Counted from the stretch's first letter, positions 7,491 to 16,629 are shown. The stretch: 64,000 nucleotides of DNA from an uncultured Clostridia bacterium (GCA_944384235.1 CALWSP010000002.1:1-64000); one strand, 5' to 3'. Made by a program: numbers and translations. The notes: generated by a model from the sequence alone, not told the origin.

Positions 7491-9251
7491 ATGAATTACA
7501 ATTGGTCTTTAGAAAGTATATACAAAAGTATTAACGACGAAGTTTTTAAAAGAGATTTGAATAGTTATATTGATTATGTTAAAGAGTTTAATTTATGGTG
7601 TGAAAAAAATTTAAATAGCTATGACAATGTTTCAAAAAAGTTAGAAGATTATGTTTTAAAGAAAAATAATGTTTTAGAGTTTGAAAAGATTGGTTTATAT
7701 TTAAACCTTTTACAAAGCTGTGACACACAAAATGATGAAATTAATAAATTAATTGAGAAAGTTGAAAGTGTAGAAAGTAATTTATTGTATAGCAACGCAA
7801 TTTTAATTGAATTTTTAAAAGGGTTAGAAGATATTGAGAAAATATGTGAAAAAAGCGAAGTGTTAAAAGAACACAAGTTTTACTTATTAGAGTTAAAAGG
7901 CAAAAGCAAGCACACACTATCGCCAAAAGAGGAAGCTGTTATAGGAAAAATGAAAAGCAACGGCTCTTTATTATTAGAAAAGCTTGCAATTAATTTAACA
8001 TCTAATTTAATGGTTGAGTTTAATGGAAAAAAATTTTCTTTATCAGAAATTAGAAATATGGCATATAGTGAAGATGAAAACATTAGAAAAAATGCGTATT
8101 TTGCAGAAATTGAGGCATACAAAGAGATAGAAGTTCCAATTAGTTATGCTCTTAATGGAATTAAAGGCGAGGTTATTAACTGTTGCAAAATGAAAGGATA
8201 CAAAAGCCCTTTAGAAATGACTTTATTAGATTCTAGAATTGACAGAGAAATTTTAGATGCTATGTTTTTAGCTATTGAAAAAAACTTAGACAAGCTAACA
8301 AAATATTTTAAAATTAAGGCAAGGGCTTTAAACAGGGGAGAAAAGTTACCATTTTATGATTTATTTGCTCCTATTGGGTTTTCAAGAAATTACAGTGTGG
8401 AAGAAGCTATTGAGTTTGTTAAGGAAAGTTTTTATGAATTTAGCAAGGATTTAGGGGATTTTGCTTGTTATGTTTTTGAAAAAAACTGGGTTGACTTTAT
8501 GCCTAAAAAGGGAAAGGTTGGAGGAGCTTTTTGTGAAAGTATTCATCAAATAAAAGAAAGCAGAATTTTATTAAATTTTGGTGGAAAGTTTGATGATATT
8601 ATTACTTTGGCACACGAGCTTGGACACGCATTTCACAACAGCAGGCTTTTTAAGTTATCTTCTTTAAACAGTTTTTACCCAATGCCAATAGCTGAAACTG
8701 CGTCAACTTTTTGCGAGGCTTTAGTTGTAAAATATGCTATGAAAAAAGACAGCAGGGCTGAAAAAGTTGCTATTTTAGAAAGTGACATAATGGGTTTATT
8801 ACAATGTATTGTGGACATATATTCAAGGTTTTTATTTGAGGACGAATTTTTTAAAAGAAGGGAAGATGGTTTTTTATCTTCTGATGAAATAGCTGAGATT
8901 ATGGTTAATGCTCAAAAAAGAGCGTATAAAAACGGTTTAGACGAAAAATATTTACACAGATATATGTGGGTTTGCAAACCTCATTATTATGACAGCGAAT
9001 TTAACTACTACAACTTCCCTTATGCTTTTGGTGCGTTATTATCTAAGGGGCTTTTTAGCCTTTACAAGGAAAAAGGAGACAGTTTTATTAGTTTATATGA
9101 CAAATTTTTAGAAAATAGTAGCATAATGAATTTAGATGATGTAGCAAAAATAGCAGGAATAGACATTAGAAGCAGTTTGTTTTGGGAAAAGGGTATTTCT
9201 GAAATTTTAATTCAAATTGACTATCTTAATGAAATGTTGTATAATGATTAG
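7491..9251 (+). CDS. M3 family oligoendopeptidase F-like metallopeptidase
   Basis: Cytosolic zinc peptidase expected to degrade short peptides. The zinc motif HELGH is at 375-379, with the downstream glutamate supplied by the AETASTFCEALV segment about 25 residues later. The C-terminal part (YMWVCKPHYYDSEFNYYNFPYAFG) carries the His-Tyr residues that line the active site in the family. Length 586 is typical of PepF. Start ATG has GGGAGGG upstream. It appears to be a single gene, divergent from glgB across a 113-base gap. Confidence 0.93.
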   Translation: MNYNWSLESIYKSINDEVFKRDLNSYIDYVKEFNLWCEKNLNSYDNVSKKLEDYVLKKNNVLEFEKIGLYLNLLQSCDTQNDEINKLIEKVESVESNLLYSNAILIEFLKGLEDIEKICEKSEVLKEHKFYLLELKGKSKHTLSPKEEAVIGKMKSNGSLLLEKLAINLTSNLMVEFNGKKFSLSEIRNMAYSEDENIRKNAYFAEIEAYKEIEVPISYALNGIKGEVINCCKMKGYKSPLEMTLLDSRIDREILDAMFLAIEKNLDKLTKYFKIKARALNRGEKLPFYDLFAPIGFSRNYSVEEAIEFVKESFYEFSKDLGDFACYVFEKNWVDFMPKKGKVGGAFCESIHQIKESRILLNFGGKFDDIITLAHELGHAFHNSRLFKLSSLNSFYPMPIAETASTFCEALVVKYAMKKDSRAEKVAILESDIMGLLQCIVDIYSRFLFEDEFFKRREDGFLSSDEIAEIMVNAQKRAYKNGLDEKYLHRYMWVCKPHYYDSEFNYYNFPYAFGALLSKGLFSLYKEKGDSFISLYDKFLENSSIMNLDDVAKIAGIDIRSSLFWEKGISEILIQIDYLNEMLYND

Positions 9252-9329
9252 TTGAGATTTATTTTTATTTAGAAGATATTATTGTTTTAGTTTAGATTAA
9301 ATTTTACTTAGAAAGAATGAAGGTTTATT

Positions 9330-10208
9330 ATGTTAGAGTTTAGAAAAATAGAAATAACTGATAAAGCTACTGTTGAAAAATATTTTAAGGTTGAAAACCA
9401 CTTTTTATGTGAATATAGTTTTACTGACTTATTTATATGGTCTAGCCATTACAACACACAAATGGCTATAAAAAACGATTTTTTATATGTTAAAAGTGGA
9501 AACAACGAAATGGATTATTATATGGTTCCAGAAGGTTTTGGCGACTTTAAAGAGGCTATGAATGTTCTTATAGACTTTGCCAACAACAGTGGCAAGAAGT
9601 GGTGTTTAGTTTCTATATATGAAAAAGCTAAGGAAAAAATTGAACAATGTTTTGGAGATATGTTTGTTTTTGAAGAAAACAGGGACAACGCTGACTACAT
9701 TTACTTAGCTGAAAAATTAGCTAATTTATCTGGTAGAAAAATGCACAAAAAGAAAAACCACGTAAACAAGTTTATGAAAGAATATGAAAACCGTTGGTCA
9801 TACGAGGACCTTAGTGAAAGCAATATAAAGGAATTTTTTGAGTATCAATACAACTGGTGCGAATATGACAACCAATTTTTAGGCGAGCTTTGTGCAAGTT
9901 CAGCTGCTTTAAAAAATTACAAAGAGCTTGGAATAGTTGGCGGAATTTTAAGAATTGATGGAAAAATTGTTGCCATCACTTTAGGGTCTAAGTCTTTTGA
10001 GGACACTATGATTGTTCACATTGAAAAGGCTGACATTAATGTTAATGGTGCATACCAAGTTATTAACCAGCTATTTGTTCAAAAAAACTGTAAAGATGTT
10101 ATTTATGTGGATAGAGAAGAAGATTTAGGCATTGAGGGGCTTAGAAAAGCAAAAGAATCTTACTACCCAGAGTTTACAACTTTAAATTATATAGGTAAAT
10201 TAAAATGA
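9330..10208 (+). CDS. DUF2156 domain protein (acyltransferase-like)
   Basis: 292-residue cytosolic protein of the DUF2156 family, related to the C-terminal aminoacyl-transfer domain of phosphatidylglycerol lysyltransferases and so a distant GNAT relative. There are no membrane segments, unlike MprF. A basic stretch GRKMHKKKNHVNKF near 146-159 is a family hallmark. The stop overlaps the next gene by four bases (ATGA), so the two are translationally coupled. Pairing with a GNAT gene suggests that both modify a common substrate, but this is not known. Start ATG is preceded by GAATGAAGG. Confidence 0.8.
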   Translation: MLEFRKIEITDKATVEKYFKVENHFLCEYSFTDLFIWSSHYNTQMAIKNDFLYVKSGNNEMDYYMVPEGFGDFKEAMNVLIDFANNSGKKWCLVSIYEKAKEKIEQCFGDMFVFEENRDNADYIYLAEKLANLSGRKMHKKKNHVNKFMKEYENRWSYEDLSESNIKEFFEYQYNWCEYDNQFLGELCASSAALKNYKELGIVGGILRIDGKIVAITLGSKSFEDTMIVHIEKADINVNGAYQVINQLFVQKNCKDVIYVDREEDLGIEGLRKAKESYYPEFTTLNYIGKLK

Positions 10209-10972
10209 TAAGATATGCAGAAAAAGAAGATGTTTTAGAAATTAGGAAACTATGGGACTTAGCTTTTGGCGAAGATGCAGATTTTAATGAATATTTTTTT
10301 GAAAATATATTTAATTACAAAAACGTTTTATTAATTGAAGAAAATGGCGAAATTATGGCTATGACTCAGCTTATTCCTTATGAAATTGAGGGGTTTGGGA
10401 AAGTTAGTTATGTCTATGGGGCAACAACAAAAAGTGAGTTTAGGTCAAAAGGTTATATGGGAAAGTTATTAAAAAAATCTTTTGAGCTTGACATAGAAAA
10501 AGGGAATGTAGCCTCAATACTTATTCCTGCAAGTGAAAGTTTATTTGGATACTACAAAAAGTTAGGGTATGAAACTAAATTTTACAACGGCAAGGAAGTT
10601 TACAAAAAAGGCGAAAGTTTAACAGATTGTTTAGAAGCAACTTTTGAGGATATTCAAAGGCTAAATGATATTTATGTTGGTGGAATAAAAAGAGATTATA
10701 AATATTGGCAAGAGCAAATTAAAATGTATAACAGCCTTGGTGGAAAAATATTTATATACAAGAGTTGTTATGCTGTTGTTTCAAACAAAGTAGAAGAAAT
10801 TATGTATAAAAACAGAGAAGATAGAAACGTAGTTTTAGATTTTGTTTGTAGATATTTAAAGGTTGATTTTGTGGAAGTTACAGGTGTTGGAAATAGCAAT
10901 GCTATTGGAATGATGAAAAACCACAGTAAAAAAGACTTCGAAAAGATGTATATGGGACTTATGTTTAATTAA
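10205..10972 (+). CDS. GNAT family N-acetyltransferase
   Basis: 255 residues. The acetyl-CoA loop is seen near 77-87 as RSKGYMGKLLK (R-x-x-G-x-G/A type), preceded by the beta strand SYVYGATT and followed by LFGYYKKLGY, typical of GNAT motif B. The C-terminal third is not recognised and may bind substrate. The gene overlaps the DUF2156 gene by four bases and is followed by a terminator, so the two form a small operon. Acceptor substrate unknown. Confidence 0.83.
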   Translation: MIRYAEKEDVLEIRKLWDLAFGEDADFNEYFFENIFNYKNVLLIEENGEIMAMTQLIPYEIEGFGKVSYVYGATTKSEFRSKGYMGKLLKKSFELDIEKGNVASILIPASESLFGYYKKLGYETKFYNGKEVYKKGESLTDCLEATFEDIQRLNDIYVGGIKRDYKYWQEQIKMYNSLGGKIFIYKSCYAVVSNKVEEIMYKNREDRNVVLDFVCRYLKVDFVEVTGVGNSNAIGMMKNHSKKDFEKMYMGLMFN

Positions 10973-11005
10973 AAAACTGGCTTGATTATTCAAGCCAGTT
11001 TTTTA
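10972..11005 (+). terminator. Terminator after the GNAT gene
   Basis: ACTGGCTTGA and TCAAGCCAGT pair perfectly around TTAT, followed by TTTTTT. Confidence 0.93.
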
Positions 11006-11125
11006 TTGTTTTCATAAAATAGCTAAAATGGGAGTAAAATGTTTTATATTTAAAATTTTTTAAAAGTATAATTTATTTTATTTTGTTAAAAATTTAGGAA
11101 TACATAATTTTAGCAGGGGGTTTTT

Positions 11126-11872
11126 ATGAAAAAGTTTTTTTTAACTGGCATTAGTTTTATTATTCTAGCTTTGATTGTTTTTTTATACAAAGAAAACATT
11201 GTTGGGGCAAAGAACATTCCTGAGGAAATAAAAAGTTCGGCAGTTTATGCTTATGTTCCTAAAGGTGCAGTACTATATGACAGAATTGATGGAAAGAGTA
11301 TAGACCTAATTTTATCTGAAAGCAAGGTTGAAATTTTGCAGGACAAAAGTGAAAAGTGGTATTTTGTTCGTTACAAAAACAAAACTGGCTGGGTGAAAGG
11401 AGTTACCCTTTTAATTCCAAAAGATAGAAGCACAAACACTGCAAAGCTTAGCGACGAGTTTATTGAGGATTATGCAAACAGAAGTTTTAAAAGCGAAACT
11501 AGGCATTTTATTTGGGTGGATATTGACAGACAATATATTTATGTTTTAAACAAAGATGAAAACAAGTGGGCTATTGAAAAGAGAATTATATGTGCTACGG
11601 GAAAAAATGTTACACCTACAATTAGAGGGGATTTCAAAATAGGGGACAAAGGAGAGTGGTTTTATTCAGAAAGGCTTGGAAGCGGAGCTAAGTACTGGGT
11701 TAGAATTAGTGGAAGTTATTTATTTCACTCTGTTGCTATGGACAAGGAAAAGAAAATTATTGACGGAATTGTTGGGCAAAGAAGGTCTAGTGGCTGTGTT
11801 AGAATGAAAGTTGAGGACGCTAAGTGGTTTTATGAAAACATTGAAAAGGGTAGCAACGTTTGGATATATTAA
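11126..11872 (+). CDS. L,D-transpeptidase (YkuD domain) with SH3-like domain
   Basis: Cell-wall enzyme, exported and membrane-anchored: an uncleaved-type N-terminal membrane helix spans about 7-22. An SH3b-like domain (about 38-95) probably binds the wall. The YkuD domain occupies about 126-248, with the catalytic residues H201 (LFHSV) and C224 in RRSSGCVRM. L,D-transpeptidases make 3-3 peptidoglycan cross-links or attach proteins. Start ATG follows AGCAGGGGG. Single gene. Confidence 0.92.
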   Translation: MKKFFLTGISFIILALIVFLYKENIVGAKNIPEEIKSSAVYAYVPKGAVLYDRIDGKSIDLILSESKVEILQDKSEKWYFVRYKNKTGWVKGVTLLIPKDRSTNTAKLSDEFIEDYANRSFKSETRHFIWVDIDRQYIYVLNKDENKWAIEKRIICATGKNVTPTIRGDFKIGDKGEWFYSERLGSGAKYWVRISGSYLFHSVAMDKEKKIIDGIVGQRRSSGCVRMKVEDAKWFYENIEKGSNVWIY

Positions 11873-11944
11873 AATTTATTTTTCTTGAAGTAGCATTTGT
11901 GGTGGTGTATAATTTTAGTATAAAGAAAAAAGGAGGTTTTGTAT

Positions 11945-12784
11945 ATGAAAAAAGTTATTATTATAGGCGGAGGACCAGCTGGTATTTCAGCTAGCTTATA
12001 CACTGTTAGAGGAAATGTTGAAACTACTATTTTTACTCAAGGTGGAAGTGCTTTAATAAAAGCGGAAAAAATTGAAAATTATTATGGTTTTCCAGACGGT
12101 GTAAGTGGGCAAGAACTTTACCAAAGAGGAATTGAATCTGCTAAAAAACTTGGGGCTAAAGTTATTGAAAAAGAGGTTATTGGCGTTGGGTATGACGGAA
12201 GTTTTGTTGTGAACACAGAAGATGACATATACAAGGCTGATGCTTTAGTTATTGCCAATGGTGCAAACAGAACAACTCCTAGAATAAAGAACATTAAAAG
12301 TTATGAAGGAAGAGGGGTTAGCTATTGTGCTGTTTGTGACGCTTTTTTTTACAGAAACAAAAGTGTTTGTGTGATTGGTGACGGTGAATATGCAGTGCAC
12401 GAGGCAAAAATTTTAGAAAAAGTGGCAGACAATGTTGTTATTTTGTCTGATGGGAAAAAAGGCCCTGATTATGAAAATGTAATCGACAAAAAAATTGCTT
12501 CTATTGAGGGAGATGAAGTTGTTGAAAGGGTTATATTTGAAGATGGCTCTAGCATAGAAACTAGTGGAATTTTTGTTGCTATTGGTGTTGCTGGCGGTGT
12601 AGACCTAGCTAGAAAATTAGGCGCTATTATTAATGGAAACTACATTAGTGTTGACGAAAATATGATGACTAATGTTCCTAACTTATATGCAATAGGGGAC
12701 TGCACAGGAGGGTTATTACAAGTTTCTAAAGCTGTTTATGACGGGGCAAAGGCAGGAATTGAGATAGTTAAAAGATTAAAATAG
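11945..12784 (+). CDS. Thioredoxin-reductase-like flavoprotein, atypical NAD(P)H site
   Basis: 279-residue FAD-dependent disulfide reductase of the TrxB fold. The FAD loop GGGPAGISAS is at 8-17, the redox pair C128-A-V-C131 is intact, and the C-terminal FAD block YAIGDCTGGLLQVSKA is clear. The nucleotide-binding half is unusual: GDGEYAVHEA (145-154) replaces the usual GGGDSAxEEA, and the HRRxxxR block that reads NADPH phosphate is absent. It is also about 30 residues shorter than classical enzymes. These traits recall the ferredoxin-dependent, pyridine-nucleotide-independent thioredoxin reductases known from clostridia. Start ATG 11945 is eight bases after AGGAGG; TTG 11939 is too close. No thioredoxin gene is adjacent. 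Confidence 0.82.
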   Translation: MKKVIIIGGGPAGISASLYTVRGNVETTIFTQGGSALIKAEKIENYYGFPDGVSGQELYQRGIESAKKLGAKVIEKEVIGVGYDGSFVVNTEDDIYKADALVIANGANRTTPRIKNIKSYEGRGVSYCAVCDAFFYRNKSVCVIGDGEYAVHEAKILEKVADNVVILSDGKKGPDYENVIDKKIASIEGDEVVERVIFEDGSSIETSGIFVAIGVAGGVDLARKLGAIINGNYISVDENMMTNVPNLYAIGDCTGGLLQVSKAVYDGAKAGIEIVKRLK

Positions 12785-12963
12785 GTTTATGAAAAAGATA
12801 CAAATAATTATTTATATTTAAGGCAAAAAAAGACTTTAGTTGTTCATATTGTAGAAAAAAATTTTTAGATAAATTAATGCTCTTAATTATGTTGTATTTA
12901 TTTAAAAATTGATGTATATTATTTGTATAGGCTTTTTTAAATAAGTAAAGAGGAGGTTTTTTA

Positions 12964-15900
12964 ATGTTTAAAGGATTTAAGAAAGTTTTAAGCTTTATTC
13001 TTAGTATGGCTATTTTTATATCAAGTGTTTCAGTTGCAAATGTTAGTTTTACATTTGCTAGCGACAGCCATATTGTAGCAAGCAGTGGCTGGCTTGAAAG
13101 CGCTTACATAAAATGGGAAGAATTTCAAGGCTATGACAGCTACAAAGTTTATATTAAAGGTGCTAATGAAAGCAACTCAAGTTATGTAGAGCTTGACAAT
13201 GAATTAATTAGAAAATATCCAGGTGTTTTTAGAGCTGATGCTTTAGGTTTAAAAGCTGGAGATTATGTTATGAAAGTTGTTCCTGGAGTAAATGGTAGTT
13301 TTGATGAAAGTAAGGCAGAAGTTTCTAGCGTTTTATCTGTGTTAGCTTATGACCGTAATGGTTCTGCTTTTTCTTCAAAATCTAAATTTTATGGAAAAGG
13401 CGTTGGTGCTTACAACAACGATGGTACTTTAAAAGATGGTGCAAAGGTTCTTTACATAACTAAGGACACTGCAAAAACTGTTTCTACTGACGTTATTACA
13501 GACAGTAAAGGAACAAAAACAACTTATGTTGGTTTTCAGAACATTATAGATGGTTTACAAAAAGGGTATGACACTACTCCAATTAGTTTTAGAATTATTG
13601 GAACTATTAACCTTGAAGATATGGACAAGATTTCATCAAGTGCAGAGGGTCTTCAAGTTAAGGGAAAAAGTGCAGGTAGCGAGCTTAATATGACAATAGA
13701 GGGCGTTGGCGATGACGCAACTATTAAAGGTTTTGGTATTCTTTGCAGAAACGCTGGAAACCTTGAGCTTAGAAACTTTGCCTTTATGTTATGTCTTGAT
13801 GACAGTATTTCTATTGACACAAACAACGACACTGTTTGGGTTCACAATATGGATTTATTGTACGGAAAAACTGGTGGAGATGCTGACCAGGCAAAAGGCG
13901 ATGGTACAGTAGATATTAAGGGAAAATCAACTCATATTACTGTTTCTTACAACCATTTCTGGGATTCTGGAAAGAGTTCTCTTTGTGGTATGGGCACAGA
14001 AACAAGTGCATCACACATTACATACCACCACAACTGGTTTGACCACTCTGACTCAAGACACCCTAGAATTAGAACTCAATCTGTTCACATTTATAACAAC
14101 TATTTTGATGGAAATTCAAAATATGGTGTTGGTGTTACACTTGGTTCTTCTGCTTTTGTTGAAAGCAACTATTTTAGAAACAACAAGCACCCTATGTTAA
14201 TATCTAAACAGGGTTCTGACATTATGGAAAACAACAAAACAGGCGTTGCTGACTTTACTGGAACTGGCACTTTCTCTGGAGAGGCTGGAGGTATTATTAA
14301 GGCCTACAACAACCACATTGAAGGCGCTGATGCAAACAAGTTTGGTGGTGGCAGCGAGCCAGTTTATTACGATGCTAACGACACAAAAACTAACGGAGCA
14401 GCAACTCAATTTGACGCTTATTTAGCAAAGGATAGAAGTGAAAAAGTTCCATCAAATGTTGTGTCTGTATTAGGCGGAAATTCTTACAACAACTTTGACA
14501 CAGACACTGCAAATTTCGACCTTGGTGTTGATGAAAAGAGCATTACAAAGGTTGAAGATGTTCCAAGCGTTGTAAAAAAATATGCTGGACGAGTTGAAGG
14601 CGGAGATTTTAAAAACAGTTCTAGTTTTACTATATTAAATGATGACAGCAGTTACGCAGTTGACACAGTTTTAAAAGGTGCTCTTACAAATTACAGTTCT
14701 TCTTTAATATCTGTTGGTGGAATTGGTGTTGGTAGCAACCCAACAACAGAAACAACAACAGAAGCCACAACAGAAAGCACAACACAAACAACAACTGAAA
14801 CTACAACAGAAACAACAACTGTTGGAACTAAAGTTGAAATTGGCGAAGCTGTTACATCTGCAAACGGTTCAAATATTTCTGTTACATACAACGAAAGCGA
14901 CAAAAAATGGACTTTAAACGACGCATCTGACTCATTAACAGCTGAATTAAGCTTGCCTTTTGAAGAGCAGAGCAAGGGAAGAGTTTTAGTTTCTGGTAGT
15001 GTTGCTCCTAGTGTTTTAGGTAGCAAGTGGTATTTCTTACAGATACACGGAAAAAGAGCTGATGGAACTAATGGAGAGGTGTTCTCCTTTGGTGGTGGTG
15101 CAAGCAAAAATGAGCTTGCTTATAGGCTAAATGGAGATAGCAACAGTGTTAGTAAAATTGGAGCATTAGAAGTTAAAGAAATTAAGTATGAGCTTATATT
15201 TGACTTTGACAAAAGTGTTGTAAATTACAACATTGACGGAATTAAAGGAAGCACTTCATTTGACGGCGAGAGCATTAATTCAGTTAAATCTGTTACTTCA
15301 AAAAGTGGTTTAAGAAACGTTGTTCTTTCTGTGCCTTATGTTGCAGTTTTAAGCAATGAAGTTAATAACAGCACAACAGAGGCAACAACAAAAGTTACAA
15401 CAGAAAGCACGACAGAGGCAACAACAAAAGCTACAACAGAAAGCACGACAGAGGCAACAACAAAAGCTACAACAGAAAGTACAACTGAGGCAACAACAAA
15501 AGCTACAACAGAAAGTACAACTGAGGCAACAACAGAAACAACAACTGATGTAGTTATTGGCGAAGAAGTTGCAACAGATAAAAACGGAAATGTTTATGGC
15601 GATATAAACGGAAATGGTAAACTTGATTGTGTAGATGCTTCAATGTTACTTGAAATGATTTTAGAGGACAAATACGAGGTTATAGCTGGGCTTACTGACT
15701 TAAATGTTGACGGAAAGGTGAACAGTGAAGATGTTGCTATTATTATTCAAAAGGTAAATGACAGCAGTTGGAAAATGCCTTGTGAAGAAATGGGAGTTGT
15801 TATTCCTACAAAAAATCCTGAAACAACAACCAAGGAAGTTACAACTAAAGAAAGCACAACAGAAACAACAACAGAAGCTACAACTGTTGGAAGCGATGTT

Positions 15901-16245
15901 GTAGAGAGTAACAAAGTTGTTAAAACTTTTGAGGAAAATTTGGAGTCTGACTTTTTTAGTATTTTTGGAAACATTGCAAGCAACAAGGGGACTGCAACAT
16001 TTGAGGGAAAGACTTATTCTAAGTGTTTAAAAATGGAGTCTAGCACATCTATTAAGTTTAATGTTGAAAAGGCTGGAGTTTTAACTCTTGTGTTTGGAGA
16101 AAGTGACTTAAAGAGAAACTGTAAAATTGACAATGTTGCAGTTGAAGCAGACAGCAATGGTGTTTTAAGGATTAATTTAGAGGCAGGTTCTCACGATATA
16201 ACTAAAAAAGATACTTGTAATTTATTTTATATTTCTTTTGAATAG
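12964..16245 (+). CDS. Secreted multidomain pectate lyase (PL1) with dockerin
   Basis: 1093-residue extracellular pectin-degrading protein. A signal peptide (about 1-32) is followed by a fibronectin-III-like module (about 36-125), then the PL1 parallel beta-helix (about 140-585). Catalytic and calcium regions appear as VDIKGKSTHITVSYNHF near 317 and HPRIR near 365. Linker one, Thr/Glu-rich TTE repeats, spans about 592-619. An unidentified beta domain (about 620-795, possibly carbohydrate-binding) and a second TTE linker (about 801-865) follow. The dockerin-like module (about 875-935) has two calcium loops, DINGNGKLDCVD and DLNVDGKVNSED. A third linker and a C-terminal beta domain (about 980-1093) end the protein. 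Start ATG follows AGAGGAGG. The dockerin suggests attachment to a cohesin scaffold or cell surface, but no cohesin gene lies in this window. Confidence 0.93.
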   Translation: MFKGFKKVLSFILSMAIFISSVSVANVSFTFASDSHIVASSGWLESAYIKWEEFQGYDSYKVYIKGANESNSSYVELDNELIRKYPGVFRADALGLKAGDYVMKVVPGVNGSFDESKAEVSSVLSVLAYDRNGSAFSSKSKFYGKGVGAYNNDGTLKDGAKVLYITKDTAKTVSTDVITDSKGTKTTYVGFQNIIDGLQKGYDTTPISFRIIGTINLEDMDKISSSAEGLQVKGKSAGSELNMTIEGVGDDATIKGFGILCRNAGNLELRNFAFMLCLDDSISIDTNNDTVWVHNMDLLYGKTGGDADQAKGDGTVDIKGKSTHITVSYNHFWDSGKSSLCGMGTETSASHITYHHNWFDHSDSRHPRIRTQSVHIYNNYFDGNSKYGVGVTLGSSAFVESNYFRNNKHPMLISKQGSDIMENNKTGVADFTGTGTFSGEAGGIIKAYNNHIEGADANKFGGGSEPVYYDANDTKTNGAATQFDAYLAKDRSEKVPSNVVSVLGGNSYNNFDTDTANFDLGVDEKSITKVEDVPSVVKKYAGRVEGGDFKNSSSFTILNDDSSYAVDTVLKGALTNYSSSLISVGGIGVGSNPTTETTTEATTESTTQTTTETTTETTTVGTKVEIGEAVTSANGSNISVTYNESDKKWTLNDASDSLTAELSLPFEEQSKGRVLVSGSVAPSVLGSKWYFLQIHGKRADGTNGEVFSFGGGASKNELAYRLNGDSNSVSKIGALEVKEIKYELIFDFDKSVVNYNIDGIKGSTSFDGESINSVKSVTSKSGLRNVVLSVPYVAVLSNEVNNSTTEATTKVTTESTTEATTKATTESTTEATTKATTESTTEATTKATTESTTEATTETTTDVVIGEEVATDKNGNVYGDINGNGKLDCVDASMLLEMILEDKYEVIAGLTDLNVDGKVNSEDVAIIIQKVNDSSWKMPCEEMGVVIPTKNPETTTKEVTTKESTTETTTEATTVGSDVVESNKVVKTFEENLESDFFSIFGNIASNKGTATFEGKTYSKCLKMESSTSIKFNVEKAGVLTLVFGESDLKRNCKIDNVAVEADSNGVLRINLEAGSHDITKKDTCNLFYISFE
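15370..15549 (+). repeat. Five 36-bp tandem repeats encoding a Thr/Glu linker
   Basis: Five consecutive 36-base units (starting at 15370, 15406, 15442, 15478 and 15514) encode STTEATTKATTE-type blocks inside the pectate lyase. Units two and three are identical and the others differ at a few sites; the last diverges at its end. Unit length is a multiple of three, so copy number can change without a frameshift. Confidence 0.92.
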
Positions 16246-16250
16246 ATGAA

Positions 16251-16276
16251 AATGCAGGCAAAGCCTGCATTTTTGT
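16251..16276 (+). terminator. Terminator after the pectate lyase gene
   Basis: AATGCAGGC and GCCTGCATT form a perfect nine-pair stem around AAA, followed by TTTGTTTTG. Confidence 0.92.
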
Positions 16277-16280
16277 TTTG

Positions 16281-16309
16281 TTGACAAAGAATATTAAATG
16301 TGATATTAT
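16281..16309 (+). promoter_or_regulatory. Strong sigma-A promoter for the T-box transcript
   Basis: A consensus TTGACA (16281-16286) and TATTAT (16304-16309) lie exactly 17 bases apart. Transcription should start near 16316, at the beginning of the T-box leader. It is one of the best-matching promoters in the window. Confidence 0.85.
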
Positions 16310-16315
16310 TTTAAT

Positions 16316-16552
16316 AAGGCGATGAAAAGAAGAGTAGGTTATGCTGTATATTAAAGAGAGTCTGGGCAGGTGAGAGCAGATATAAAGGCATAGTTGAAGA
16401 TGGTCTTGGAGCTGCGTACCGAATGTTTTACATAGGCTACGATGGGTATGCCCAATACAGCATAAACGAGGCTTAGACTTATGTTTAAGTAAATCAAGGT
16501 GGTACCACGATGAATATACATCGTCCTTGTGTTTTGCAAGGGCGGTTTTTTT
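16316..16552 (+). ncRNA. T-box riboswitch leader (probably Met-specific), displaced from metG
   Basis: The T-box core AAGGTGGTACCACG is at 16496-16509 and the intrinsic terminator CGTCCTTG/CAAGGGCG plus seven T residues is at 16522-16552. The 5' part looks like stem I: a kink-turn-like GATGAAAAGAAG, AGTA (16333-16336), AGAGAG, a GGTGAGAG apical region, and GGAGCTGCGTACC followed by GAATG. A helix GGTTATGC/GCGTACC places AUG (16423-16425) at the specifier position, suggesting methionine. The UGGU of the core fits a tRNA with discriminator A, which tRNA-Met has and which argues against Cys or Gly. Stem III is ACTTA/TAAGT near 16476-16490. The next gene on this strand is metG, about 1 kb away, beyond an opposing gene. 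T-box identity is strong; the specifier call is tentative. Confidence 0.88.
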
Positions 16553-16589
16553 ATGCTTAAAATTGATTTTTTTGGAGATAATATTAAAA

Positions 16590-16622
16590 AAATAAAAAAC
16601 AAAAGTGGCTATATAAGCCACC
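16590..16622 (-). terminator. Terminator of the minus-strand HAD gene
   Basis: On the minus strand GTGGCT and AGCCAC pair around TATAT and are followed by TTTTGTTTTTTATTTT. On the plus strand no U tract follows, so T-box read-through transcripts should not stop here. Confidence 0.85.
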
Positions 16623-16629
16623 TAAGGAA

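Noticed and set aside
14691..15000. Unusual base composition in the pectate lyase as a sign of recent transfer
   Set aside because: The difference comes from the repeat-coded Thr/Glu linker; codon use in the rest of the gene is like that of its neighbours.
15370..15549. Five 36-bp repeats considered as a CRISPR array
   Set aside because: The units are directly adjacent without spacers, code in frame for the linker, and no cas genes are present.
15356..15553. Gln-rich open frame across the 36-bp repeats, and the Val-rich reverse frame at 14691-15107
   Set aside because: Both are other-frame readings of the Thr/Glu linker repeats of the pectate lyase; no ribosome site and extreme composition.
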